Assembly (NCBI GenBank): GCA_945874585.1
Contig: CAMCHB010000045.1
Span: 1-8,306 of the forward strand
Reading direction: 5' to 3'
Source of the DNA: an uncultured Clostridium sp.
GTDB lineage: Bacteria; Bacillota; Clostridia; TANB77; CAG-508
DNA: 8,306 bases
Numbering within the stretch: position 1 is the stretch's first letter; every line of letters begins with the position of its first letter. Made by a program: the position numbers and the translations under genes. The notes beneath the pieces were generated by a model. The model saw only the letters and a program-made list of their open reading frames with translations, searched no databases and had not been told where the DNA came from. Shown piece after piece: positions 1 to 7,176 of the stretch.

Positions 1-230
1 TTCTTATTAGGATATACTTTTTTAAATAATTTTTCGAAACTTGTTTCTCTATACAATTCTTCAACATCTACCAATAATTTTTCCTGCAAATCTGGCATTT
101 TGGAAAATTCTATTTTATCTCCAATCTTTACTTGTTTTCTTTTTTCATCATATAATCTAAATTCTATCATTTTTGTTCCATTTTTTATTCTTTCAAATGG
201 TCCTTTATTTAATTTCATTTTGTGTATCAT
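1..230 (-). CDS. ASCH-domain protein, N-terminal part (C-terminus beyond the window edge)
   Basis: About 76 codons are visible, starting at the ATG at 230-228 and running open to the left edge. The residues NGTKMIEFRL (about 17-26) match the ASCH hallmark G-x-K-x-x-E-x-R, and the following K-x-G-D-x-I-x-F strand is also typical of ASCH folds. ASCH proteins are small, PUA-like and probably RNA- or nucleotide-binding; the role of this one is not known. The start is supported by a GGAG about 8 nt upstream and by family alignment, since ASCH proteins of this type begin with a short strand (H-x-M-x-L) leading into the P-F-x-x-I-K-x-G helix. A sigma-A-like promoter lies at 323-351 and the cotJC terminator lies just before it, so this looks like its own transcription unit rather than part of the cotJ operon. 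Confidence 0.8.
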   Translation of the reverse strand, partial: MIHKMKLNKGPFERIKNGTKMIEFRLYDEKRKQVKIGDKIEFSKMPDLQEKLLVDVEELYRETSFEKLFKKVYPNK

Positions 231-322
231 ATATAATTCTCCATTCTCTTTATTGATGTTATAAGTATACGCTTAAAAAATATTCTAATAAAGCAACCAC
301 TTCTTGCCTCATTACTATCTAT

Positions 323-351
323 TTTATACCATAAAAAAACAAAATTAACAA
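323..351 (-). promoter_or_regulatory. sigma-A-like promoter for the ASCH gene
   Basis: On the minus strand a TTGTTA box (346-351) and a TATAAA box (323-328) are separated by exactly 17 nt. This predicts a leader of roughly 85 nt before the ATG at 230. The surrounding DNA is very AT-rich, so chance matches are common. A second TATACT further downstream lacks a well-spaced -35 box. The whole gap 231-431 contains only this promoter and the terminator at 365-393. Confidence 0.5.
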
Positions 352-356
352 CTTAT

Positions 357-393
357 ATAAAAATAACCCTAGACCTCGTAAGATTCTAGGGTT
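357..393 (-). terminator. Rho-independent terminator after cotJC
   Basis: Read on the minus strand, AACCCTAGA (385-393) and TCTAGGGTT (365-373) form a perfect 9-bp stem around an 11-nt loop, followed by ATTTTTAT (357-364). It lies about 40 nt after the cotJC stop codon and separates the cotJ unit from the ASCH gene. The loop is rather large, so the strength is uncertain. Confidence 0.75.
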
Positions 394-431
394 TCCAAAT
401 TTTCATTTTGTCACTTTCCAATTTTTCTTCT

Positions 432-1029
432 TTAACAAATATCTCCTTGATTCATGTGAAATCTTCTTTGAGCTAATTTATCTTGTACCCCTCTTAGTGC
501 CTCTCCAAATCTTTGGAAATGCACCACTTCTCTTTCACGTAAAAAGCGTAATGGATCAATAACATCAGGTTCATCGTGACATAAATCAATTAGTTTTTCA
601 TAAGTAGCTCTCGCCTTTTGTTCGGCCGCTAAATTTTCCTGTAAATTTGCGACAGGATCTCCCTTACATGCTAAACAGGTAGCATTAAAAGGCATACCAG
701 AGGCTGCTTGCGGATACACATCTAATCCATGGTCTGTATAATATGCACCTAAACCAGCTTCTTGAATTTCTTGAATCGTACAATCTTTTGTTAACTGATG
801 CACGATGGTTCCTACCATCTCCATATGTGCTAATTCTTCTGTGCCTATATCATTTAAAATTGCCTTTGATTTTTCATCTGGCATACCAAATCTTTGTGAT
901 AAATAACGCAAAGATGCTCCTAATTCTCCATCTGGTCCACCGATATTGTGAAATAATCCATTTTGCTAATCGTGGATTTTTGCATTTGATATTGATTGGA
1001 TACTCTAATGTCTTTTTATATACCCACAT
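432..1029 (-). pseudogene. cotJC: Spore coat protein CotJC (manganese catalase family), split by a one-base frameshift
   Basis: CotJC is an inner spore coat protein related to di-manganese catalases. Translation starts at the ATG at 1029 (MWVYKKTLEYP, the usual CotJC beginning) with a strong Shine-Dalgarno AAAGGGGG 8 nt upstream. The first 29 residues end in SQY at 943. One extra base, most simply the C at 942, then shifts the frame, and the family sequence resumes as GGPDGELGASLRYL from 941 to the stop at 432. The corrected protein would be about 198 aa, normal for the family. All expected metal ligands are visible after the shift: E in GPDGELGA, E and H in EELAHMEM, E in AAEQKARATY, E and H in REREVVH. 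As read, the ribosome would stop near 874 after about 51 residues. The strong conservation downstream means the shift is either very recent or a sequencing error. Its normal partner cotJB is represented upstream only by a remnant. Confidence 0.85.
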
Positions 1030-2626
1030 TACTAATTCCCCCTTTCCCATGGCCACCCTGCGTCTCTCTTGGGGAATCACAAAATCTGTAATAAATCTGA
1101 ACCTGGCGATCCTGAATGATAACGCGTTCTAGCAAAAAAGCAATCATATCTCTATTTTCTTCTGTAATTTGATGGAATTGTAAAATAGTATTCTTTCTTT
1201 TTTGCCAATTTTCTTCTCTCTCTTGCTGATTTTCCATTGGCTCGGTCAAAAGTTCTCTTTCCAATTTCTTTAATTTATTTTGATAATTGGATAAAACCTG
1301 TGTAAACATTTCCTCTGAAATCATTTGATTGACACGATCCTCATATAATTGATAAATAGCTTTCTGGCAGTGCTCTTTTTGTTTTATCATAAACTTCTGT
1401 TTTTCTTTATTAGATTGGATTGGTGGCATCTTTAAACTTTCTATTTTTTCCCTGCTGACCTGCTTTCTCAGATTTTCACGCAATGAGTAACTTACCATTT
1501 CTAATAATCTTTTTTCTGATAGATGAACATTTAAGCAACGACTTTTTCCATACTTTTTATACGCTGAACAAATACAACGAAACTCCTTTCCATGATTTTT
1601 CGTATAAGTAATTTTTGCCCCACACTGGCAATAGACCAATCCACTTAGCAAATGATTCCTTCCCTTTGTATAATTCCATTGATTGCTTTGCTGTTGTAAT
1701 TTTTCTTGTACTTTTTCGAATATCTCTTTTTCAATAATGGCAGGGCATGCATGTGGTATGATAATTTGTTGTTCCATCGGTACTTGTTTCATTTTTTTGA
1801 TCTTATAATTTACCTTTTGGAACTTAAGCTGTACCAAATCTCCTATGTAAATACGATCTTTTAAAATTTTATGAATGGTAGAACGACTCCATTTAGATGA
1901 AACTAAACCATTTGGATTAAAATAATGACTATTTCTCTGCTTGTATTGCAAGGGAGTCAGCACACCTTTTTCCGTCAAGATTCTTGCAATTTGTGTTTGT
2001 GTAAATCCATCTAAATACATTTGATAGATCTCTCTGACATACGGAGCAACCTCATCATCTAACATCATTTGATTCTTGTTATATGGACTTTTTCGTAAGC
2101 CATATGGTGTAAAAGCTTTAATGCATTCTCCCTCTTTTGCTTTTGTTTCAATAGCACAACGAACTTTATAGGAAATGTCTTTGGCATACATATCATTAAA
2201 AACAGCTTTAAAAGGTGTCATATCATTAGAATGATTTTGCTTAAATGTGTCAATTTGGTCATTGATGGCTATATAGCGGATTTGATGTTCCGGAAAATAA
2301 CGTTCAACATATTGTCCCACCTCAATATAATCTCTTCCCAGTCTTGATAAGTCCTTAGTCAAAACCATGTTAATCTTTCCACTTTCAATGTCTTGTAACA
2401 TACTTTGAAAACCGGGTCGATCAAAATTAGTTCCAGTATATCCATCATCTTGGTAAATTCCAACCAATTTTCCTTCCCATTTCTTAACCCATGGCAATAA
2501 AAAATGAATTTGGTTCTCAATGCTTTCTGATGTTCCTCCTATTGCTTTTATTTTTTCATCCTCGCGTGATAATCTTGCATAAAGTGCAATTCTCCAATTT
2601 AGCTTTTCAGAAATCAAATTATACAT
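1016..2626 (-). CDS. Large serine recombinase (site-specific integrase/excisionase type)
   Basis: This 536-aa protein has the large serine recombinase layout. An N-terminal resolvase domain (about 12-155) holds LYARLSRED with the catalytic Ser20 and the DLSRLGRD arginine motif (92-99). A recombinase DNA-binding domain follows (about 165-290), then a zinc ribbon at about 330-375 with CQCG, CIC and a further Cys, and a coiled-coil stretch (about 400-490). Such enzymes integrate, excise or invert DNA between short att sites. The C-terminal residues after YYRF are unusual: QGGHGKGGISNVGI is encoded by DNA that overlaps the cotJB remnant and the first 14 nt of cotJC. AAGGAG sits only 1 nt before the ATG at 2626; a TTG at 2617, 10 nt away, is a possible alternative start. 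The gene overlaps a 47-aa ORF upstream and has no terminator before cotJC. No phage or conjugation genes are visible beside it. Confidence 0.93.
   Translation of the reverse strand: MYNLISEKLNWRIALYARLSREDEKIKAIGGTSESIENQIHFLLPWVKKWEGKLVGIYQDDGYTGTNFDRPGFQSMLQDIESGKINMVLTKDLSRLGRDYIEVGQYVERYFPEHQIRYIAINDQIDTFKQNHSNDMTPFKAVFNDMYAKDISYKVRCAIETKAKEGECIKAFTPYGLRKSPYNKNQMMLDDEVAPYVREIYQMYLDGFTQTQIARILTEKGVLTPLQYKQRNSHYFNPNGLVSSKWSRSTIHKILKDRIYIGDLVQLKFQKVNYKIKKMKQVPMEQQIIIPHACPAIIEKEIFEKVQEKLQQQSNQWNYTKGRNHLLSGLVYCQCGAKITYTKNHGKEFRCICSAYKKYGKSRCLNVHLSEKRLLEMVSYSLRENLRKQVSREKIESLKMPPIQSNKEKQKFMIKQKEHCQKAIYQLYEDRVNQMISEEMFTQVLSNYQNKLKKLERELLTEPMENQQEREENWQKRKNTILQFHQITEENRDMIAFLLERVIIQDRQVQIYYRFCDSPRETQGGHGKGGISNVGI
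1032..1055 (-). pseudogene. cotJB: 3' remnant of cotJB (codes for WPWERGN-stop)
   Basis: In a frame different from the overlapping recombinase, positions 1055-1032 read Trp-Pro-Trp-Glu-Arg-Gly-Asn-TAG. The stop lies 2 nt before the cotJC ATG. CotJB proteins, which are encoded immediately upstream of CotJC in sporulating Firmicutes, characteristically end in W-P-W-(E/Q) plus a few residues, so both sequence and position fit. Upstream of the TGG codon the frame reads KRDAG, without the expected acidic-x-Pro, and meets a TGA eight codons on, so the match stops abruptly at about 1056. The segment also carries the cotJC ribosome binding site. The match is short; identity as cotJB is inferred from motif plus location. 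Confidence 0.65.
1038..1045 (-). promoter_or_regulatory. Ribosome binding site of cotJC
   Basis: AAAGGGGG lies 8 nt before the ATG at 1029. It is inside both the cotJB remnant and the 3' end of the recombinase ORF, so recombinase translation runs over it and the two genes are probably translationally coupled. It fixes the cotJC start at MWVY rather than at upstream in-frame codons. Confidence 0.8.
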
Positions 2627-2762
2627 TCTCCTTTTGACTTGCCTTATTTTCTATCATCTTTCCATCTTCTTCTCTCCATTTTTTCTCTAACCATTTAGAC
2701 AAAAGTGTAAAAAGTGTAGGTCCTTTAGGGGAATAAAAATCCATGCTGTTTTTTTCTAACAT
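2619..2762 (-). CDS. Small 47-aa protein of unknown function, coupled to the recombinase
   Basis: The ORF starts at the ATG at 2762, preceded by a good Shine-Dalgarno AGAGGTG with 5-nt spacing, and ends at a TAA that overlaps the recombinase ATG by 8 nt. The protein begins MLEKNSMDFYSPKGPTLF, continues with a likely amphipathic helix (LLSKWLEKKWRE) and ends in a charged tail rich in Lys and Glu. It has no cysteine and no transmembrane segment. I do not recognise a family and it does not resemble CotJA or CotJB. The ribosome binding site and the overlap argue that it is really translated and coupled to the recombinase. A recombination directionality factor or accessory DNA-binding protein is a reasonable guess from position only. 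Confidence 0.6.
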   Translation of the reverse strand: MLEKNSMDFYSPKGPTLFTLLSKWLEKKWREEDGKMIENKASQKENV

Positions 2763-2818
2763 TTGATCACCTCTTCTTCAGTATATGCTTGGTAAATCAA
2801 ATGTTTTCATGCATGCGG

Positions 2819-2851
2819 AAAAATAGCAGGAAAACATTTTCCTGCTATTTT
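2819..2851 (-). terminator. Rho-independent terminator of the ATP synthase operon
   Basis: Positions 2820-2834 and 2837-2851 are perfect 15-bp inverted repeats (AAAATAGCAGGAAAA and complement) around a two-base centre. On the minus strand a T-run of five starts within the end of the stem and continues to 2819. It lies 9 nt past the atpC stop. It should stop most operon transcripts before the recombinase unit. The gap 2763-2860 otherwise contains the 47-aa ORF's ribosome binding site and no convincing promoter. Confidence 0.85.
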
Positions 2852-2860
2852 GATATCTGA

Positions 2861-3280
2861 TTATTGACGCATTTTACGTGCTGTTTTTATTCTGGCAGCT
2901 GAACGCTCTATAGAAGCTGTTAATTCTGCTTTCATACCTAAGTCTTGTTTCTTCTTAGCCAAATCTTCTTCCATTACCTTCTTTGCTTTAATAGCTGCCT
3001 CCAAATCAATTTCCTCTACCCATTCTGCCTCATCTACAACAGCTGTTACCTTGTCTGGAGCAATTTCAATAAAGCCTTCACTAATAAAAGAATATTTTGG
3101 TTTTGCATCTTTACTTTTTCTAATTTTTAGGGGACATGCTTTGTTCGCTACCAACATAGGAACATGCCCTGCCATAACTCCCATCTGACCGTTTTCTGTT
3201 TCAAACACAATAGATTCTACCTCATCTGAATACAAAGTTCTGGTAGGAGTAATGACTTCAAATTTAAATAATTTAGCCAT
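2861..3280 (-). CDS. atpC: F-type ATP synthase epsilon subunit
   Basis: The epsilon subunit belongs to the central stalk of F1 and modulates ATP hydrolysis. This 139-aa protein shows the N-terminal beta-sandwich (about 1-85, MAKLFKFEVITPTRTLYSDEVES... with the conserved GQMGVMAGHVPML turn) and a C-terminal helical hairpin rich in Lys, Glu and Ala (about 92-139). I chose the ATG at 3280 because AGGTG lies 6 nt upstream. A GTG at 3289 would add three residues, but it is itself part of that Shine-Dalgarno sequence. It lies 21 nt after atpD and is the last gene before the operon terminator. Confidence 0.96.
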   Translation of the reverse strand: MAKLFKFEVITPTRTLYSDEVESIVFETENGQMGVMAGHVPMLVANKACPLKIRKSKDAKPKYSFISEGFIEIAPDKVTAVVDEAEWVEEIDLEAAIKAKKVMEEDLAKKKQDLGMKAELTASIERSAARIKTARKMRQ

Positions 3281-3301
3281 AAATTTCACCTACTTCTAAG
3301 A

Positions 3302-4705
3302 TTAGTTTTTAGCTTTTTCTGCATTTTTAATAACATCATCAATTGTACCAGCCATATAGAATGCTGATTCAGGATATTGATCCATATTACCAGAAATAAT
3401 TTCCTTAAATCCTCTGATTGTTTCTTTAATTGGAACATATTTACCAGGAATACCTGTAAATTGTTCTCCAACAAAGAATGGTTGAGATAAGTATTTTTGA
3501 ATTTTTCTTGCACGATAAACGATTTGTTTATCATCTTCAGATAATTCATCCATACCAAGGATTGCAATGATATCTTGTAATTCTTTATATTTTTGTAGAA
3601 TTTCTTGTACCTTTCTAGCTACTTCATAGTGTTCTTCACCTACTACTTTAGGATCCAAAATTCTAGAAGATGATTCTAGTGGATCAACAGCTGGATAAAT
3701 ACCTAATTCTGAAATAGATCTTGATAATGCAATAATAGCATCCAAGTGAGCAAATGTTGTAGCAGGAGCTGGATCAGTGTAGTCATCGGCTGGCACATAA
3801 ACAGCTTGAATAGATGTGATAGAACCATTCTTGGTTGATGCAATTCTTTCTTGTAGCGCACCAACATCTGTAGCCAACGTTGGTTGGTAACCAACGGCTG
3901 ATGGTGTTCTACCAAGTAAGGCAGAAACTTCTGAGCCTGCTTGGATAAATCTGAATATATTATCTACAAAGAATAACACATCTTGATTCTTTACATCTCT
4001 AAAATATTCAGCCATTGTTAATCCTGTTAAAGCAACTCTCATTCTGGCTCCTGGTGGTTCATTCATTTGACCGAAAACCAAGGCTGTTTTATCAATAACA
4101 CCTGATTCGCTCATTTCACCAATTAAATCGTTACCCTCTCTTGAACGTTCACCAACACCTGTGAATACTGAATATCCACCATGTTCTGTTGCAACGTTTC
4201 TGATTAACTCTTGGATTAGTACTGTCTTTCCAACACCAGCACCACCAAATAGACCAATCTTACCACCTTTTGCAAATGGTGCAATTAAGTCGATAACTTT
4301 GATACCAGTTTCAAACATTTCTGTTACTGGTTTTTGATCTACTAAAGCTGGGGCTTCTCTATGGATAGACCATTCTTCCTTTGCTTCTACTTTTCCTTTT
4401 CCATCAATAGATTCACCTAAAACATTAAAAACTCTTCCTAGAACTTCTTGACCAACAGGAGTCTTAATCGGTGCTCCTGTATCGATTGCTTTCATTCCTC
4501 TTTTCAAACCATCTGTAGAAGATAATGCAACACATCTTACAGTATAGTTTCCTAAATGTTGCATTACTTCTGCTACGACTTCATGTTCTCCATTTGGAAT
4601 CTTTATAGCGTTATACAAATTTGGTAGTGTATCTTTACCAAATTGCACATCAAGAACCGCTCCAATTATTTGTGTGATTTTTCCTTCATTCACTATAAAA
4701 TTCAC
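3302..4705 (-). CDS. atpD: F-type ATP synthase beta subunit (catalytic)
   Basis: The beta subunit carries the catalytic nucleotide sites of F1. The 467-aa product has an N-terminal barrel starting EGKITQIIGAVLDVQF, a Walker A motif GGAGVGKT at 154-161, the catalytic glutamate in GERSREGND (Glu186), the Walker B strand VLFFVDNIFRF, and the C-terminal DELSEDD loop that contacts gamma and epsilon. It looks intact and of normal length. The start is a GTG at 4705 with AGGA 4 nt upstream. A second in-frame GTG at 4693 would give MNEGKITQI, which matches typical family N-termini better but has a 12-nt spacing to AAAGG. The gap to atpG is only 6 nt, so translation is probably coupled. Confidence 0.98.
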   Translation of the reverse strand: MNFIVNEGKITQIIGAVLDVQFGKDTLPNLYNAIKIPNGEHEVVAEVMQHLGNYTVRCVALSSTDGLKRGMKAIDTGAPIKTPVGQEVLGRVFNVLGESIDGKGKVEAKEEWSIHREAPALVDQKPVTEMFETGIKVIDLIAPFAKGGKIGLFGGAGVGKTVLIQELIRNVATEHGGYSVFTGVGERSREGNDLIGEMSESGVIDKTALVFGQMNEPPGARMRVALTGLTMAEYFRDVKNQDVLFFVDNIFRFIQAGSEVSALLGRTPSAVGYQPTLATDVGALQERIASTKNGSITSIQAVYVPADDYTDPAPATTFAHLDAIIALSRSISELGIYPAVDPLESSSRILDPKVVGEEHYEVARKVQEILQKYKELQDIIAILGMDELSEDDKQIVYRARKIQKYLSQPFFVGEQFTGIPGKYVPIKETIRGFKEIISGNMDQYPESAFYMAGTIDDVIKNAEKAKN

Positions 4706-4711
4706 CCTTTC

Positions 4712-5584
4712 CTAAACATTATTTGCTCCACCAATTATTTCAGAAATCTCCTGTGTGATAGCAGCTTGTCTAGCTCTGTTATAATTTAGTGTTAACTTAT
4801 CAACTAATTTTTCTGCATTTGATGTTGCACTATCCATCGCATTCATACGAGAGAAGTTTTCACTTGCAAAAGCTTCAACCATTCCACCGTACATAACGCC
4901 CTTCATAAATTTTTTGGTTAGTACATCAAACACAAGCTCTGGAGAAGGTTCAAATTCAAGTTCTCTCTTATGCTCTACCTTTTCCCCTTCTGCTGTTTCA
5001 AAGTCTTTTCTTTCGAGTGGCAAAAGCCTAATAGCATGTGGTTCCATATGCATCAATGTTTCCATTTCGGTATACAATAATTCTAATTCGTCAATTTCAC
5101 CACTTCTGAATAATTGAATCATATGATTTGCAATTTCACCAGCTACATTTGTATTGGTATCAAAACGATCCACTCCAACATCCGTTACAACATGATAACC
5201 TTTTGCTTTTAATGCATTTTTACCAGTATTTCCGATAGCATAAATAATGCTATTTTCTTTATCTGTAATTCTTTCTTCAGCAAATTTAATCATATTAGAA
5301 TTATAACCACCAGTTAGTCCACTATCTGATGTTATAACAATATAAGCTTTTTTTCGATTCTCTTTTTCTTCACGTTTATCAAAATAAGGAATATCCATAT
5401 CTGGTACACGTTCCAAAATATCAATCATAGTTTCTTGAATATGTTTAAAAAACGGTAACGTAGCTTCATGCATAGCACGAGCTTTTCTTAACTTTACGGC
5501 AGCAATTAACTTCATTGCTTTGGTAATTTTTTTCGTTTCATTAACGCCCTTTATTCTAAGCTTAATTTCTCGAGTATTTGCCAA
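4712..5584 (-). CDS. atpG: F-type ATP synthase gamma subunit
   Basis: The gamma subunit is the rotating central shaft. The 290-aa protein has the two conserved terminal helices that form the coiled-coil shaft: REIKLRIKGVNETKKITKAM near the N-terminus and KLTLNYNRARQAAITQEISEI near the C-terminus. The Rossmann-like domain lies between, with the SDSGLTGGYNSN segment characteristic of the family. The start codon is TTG at 5584, supported by the strong GGAGG 8 nt upstream and by the usual beginning M-A-x-x-R-E-I-K. It follows atpA by 47 nt, the largest gap within this part of the operon. Confidence 0.97.
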   Translation of the reverse strand: MANTREIKLRIKGVNETKKITKAMKLIAAVKLRKARAMHEATLPFFKHIQETMIDILERVPDMDIPYFDKREEKENRKKAYIVITSDSGLTGGYNSNMIKFAEERITDKENSIIYAIGNTGKNALKAKGYHVVTDVGVDRFDTNTNVAGEIANHMIQLFRSGEIDELELLYTEMETLMHMEPHAIRLLPLERKDFETAEGEKVEHKRELEFEPSPELVFDVLTKKFMKGVMYGGMVEAFASENFSRMNAMDSATSNAEKLVDKLTLNYNRARQAAITQEISEIIGGANNV

Positions 5585-5631
5585 TTTGTCTCCCTCCCGT
5601 TCTTTTCAAAATTTATTCACAAATTTTCTCA

Positions 5632-7143
5632 TTAAATTTCAAATAATTGTACAAAATTATCCATAAAGCCTTTTAATTTAGCTTCAAGATCCTTATCCAA
5701 AGCTTTCTTTTCTTTGATTTCTTTTAGAATCTCTGGATTTTTTACTTCCATTTGATTGATCAATTCGCTATTAAATTTTGCAACATCTTTATTTGGAATA
5801 TTAGCCAAGTAACCATGTACCAATGAATACAATATAACAACTTGTTGTTCCATAGATAAAGTCTTATATTGAGGTTGTTTCAAAACTTCATATGATCTTT
5901 CACCTTGTACAAGTTTATCTGCGGTCTCTTTGTCTAACTCTGATCCAAATTGAGCAAATGCAGCAAGCTCTCTATATTGAGCCAAATCCAATCTTAGTCT
6001 ACCAGATAATTTCTTGATTGCCTTTGTTTGTGCTGAACCACCAACACGTGATACAGATAAACCAGCATTAACAGCAGGTCTTTGTCCAGAAAAGAATAAT
6101 TCACTTTCTAGATAAATCTGACCATCTGTAATAGAAATTACGTTTGTTGGTATGTAAGCAGATACATCACCTGCTAATGTTTCAATAATTGGTAAGGCAG
6201 TGATAGAACCTCCTCCATGTGCTTTGTCCAATCTAGCAGCACGTTCTAGCAATCTTGAATGTAAATAGAATACATCACCTGGATATGCTTCACGTCCTGG
6301 TGGACGTCTTAAAAGTAATGACATTGCTCTATATGCCTGAGCTTGTTTAGATAAGTCATCATATACAATTAAAACATCTTTATGTTTTTCATACATGAAA
6401 TATTCTGCAATAGCACATCCTGCATATGGTGCTAAATATTGAATTGGTGATAATTCACTTGCAGTAGCAGATACTACAACTGTATAATCCATTGCATGGT
6501 TTCTTTTTAAGGTTTCAATGGTAGCTGCAACAGATGAAGCTTTTTGACCAATTGCTACATAAACGCAGATAACATCTTGACCTTTTTGATTGATAATGGT
6601 ATCAATTGCAATAGCTGTTTTACCTGTTTGTCGATCACCAATGATCAACTCTCTTTGTCCTCTACCAATAGGGACCATAGCATCAATAGCTAGAATACCA
6701 GTTTGTAATGGAGTCTTTACAGGCTCTCTACTCATAACATCTGGTGCTAAAAATTCTACATCTCTGTATGAATCAATTTTATATGGTTCTTTTCCATCCA
6801 AAGGTTCACCTAATGGATTAACAACTCTACCAATGATTTCATCGCTTACACCAATGCTTACTGGTCTACCAGTTCTTTTCGCTACCGTGCCTTCCTTAAC
6901 TTCAATTTCGCCACCTAGCAAAACGCAACCAACGGTTTCTTCTTCTAGGTTCATAGCCATACCATAAACATCATTTCCGAAATCGATCAATTCACCCGCC
7001 ATACAATTATCTAGTCCGTATATTTTAGCAATACCGTCACTAGCTTGTACAACATACCCAACTTCATCAACTTTTGTCTTGGCATCATAATTATTAATTT
7101 TCTTTTTAATTACATCACTAACTTCTTCGGGTCTAATTAACAC
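5632..7143 (-). CDS. atpA: F-type ATP synthase alpha subunit
   Basis: Alpha forms the non-catalytic nucleotide sites of the F1 hexamer. The protein has the N-terminal barrel, a Walker A GDRQTGKT (about 169-176), IGQKASSVA, the Walker B strand VLIVYDDLSKQA, and the arginine-finger segment SVSRVGGSAQ. It is complete, ending in a helical domain (FVQLFEI). I place the start at the GTG at 7143, giving 503 aa beginning MLIRPEEVSDVI, which aligns with family N-termini such as M-x-(L/I)-(R/K)-x-E-E-(I/V)-S. AGGAGG is 7 nt from this GTG but only 1 nt from the ATG at 7149, which would add two residues. atpH ends 33 nt upstream of this start. Confidence 0.97.
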   Translation of the reverse strand: MLIRPEEVSDVIKKKINNYDAKTKVDEVGYVVQASDGIAKIYGLDNCMAGELIDFGNDVYGMAMNLEEETVGCVLLGGEIEVKEGTVAKRTGRPVSIGVSDEIIGRVVNPLGEPLDGKEPYKIDSYRDVEFLAPDVMSREPVKTPLQTGILAIDAMVPIGRGQRELIIGDRQTGKTAIAIDTIINQKGQDVICVYVAIGQKASSVAATIETLKRNHAMDYTVVVSATASELSPIQYLAPYAGCAIAEYFMYEKHKDVLIVYDDLSKQAQAYRAMSLLLRRPPGREAYPGDVFYLHSRLLERAARLDKAHGGGSITALPIIETLAGDVSAYIPTNVISITDGQIYLESELFFSGQRPAVNAGLSVSRVGGSAQTKAIKKLSGRLRLDLAQYRELAAFAQFGSELDKETADKLVQGERSYEVLKQPQYKTLSMEQQVVILYSLVHGYLANIPNKDVAKFNSELINQMEVKNPEILKEIKEKKALDKDLEAKLKGFMDNFVQLFEI

Positions 7144-7150
7144 AGTCATT

Positions 7151-7156
7151 CCTCCT
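7151..7156 (-). promoter_or_regulatory. atpA ribosome binding site that decides the start codon
   Basis: A full AGGAGG lies 1 nt from the ATG at 7149 and 7 nt from the GTG at 7143. Normal Shine-Dalgarno spacing is about 5 to 9 nt, so the GTG two codons downstream is favoured, in agreement with family N-terminal alignment. Confidence 0.7.
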
Positions 7157-7176
7157 ATCTATAAAATATTCACAAA

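Noticed and set aside
874..1080. 68-codon minus-strand frame as a separate small gene
   Set aside because: From MWVY onward it is simply the N-terminal part of cotJC before the frameshift; the residues before MWVY come from the recombinase end read in another frame.
743..1132. 129-codon open frame on the plus strand
   Set aside because: It lies antisense to cotJC and the recombinase end, has no ribosome binding site that I can see and a low-complexity hydrophobic composition typical of antisense frames in AT-rich genes.
2780..2809. TATACT/CATATACT with an upstream TGAAAA, resembling a sigma-A or sporulation sigma factor promoter for the 47-aa ORF
   Set aside because: The predicted transcription start would fall on the ribosome binding site at 2768-2774, and the -35 match is poor.
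2809..2816. CATGCATG palindrome as an att core or operator
   Set aside because: It is only 8 bp, has no matching copy at the cotJB junction and no flanking symmetry.
3286..3567. 93-codon minus-strand frame overlapping atpD
   Set aside because: It is an alternate frame inside atpD with no family resemblance and no ribosome binding site that I can see.
6590..6967. 125-codon plus-strand frame
   Set aside because: It is antisense to the strongly conserved Walker A region of atpA and is a shadow of it.
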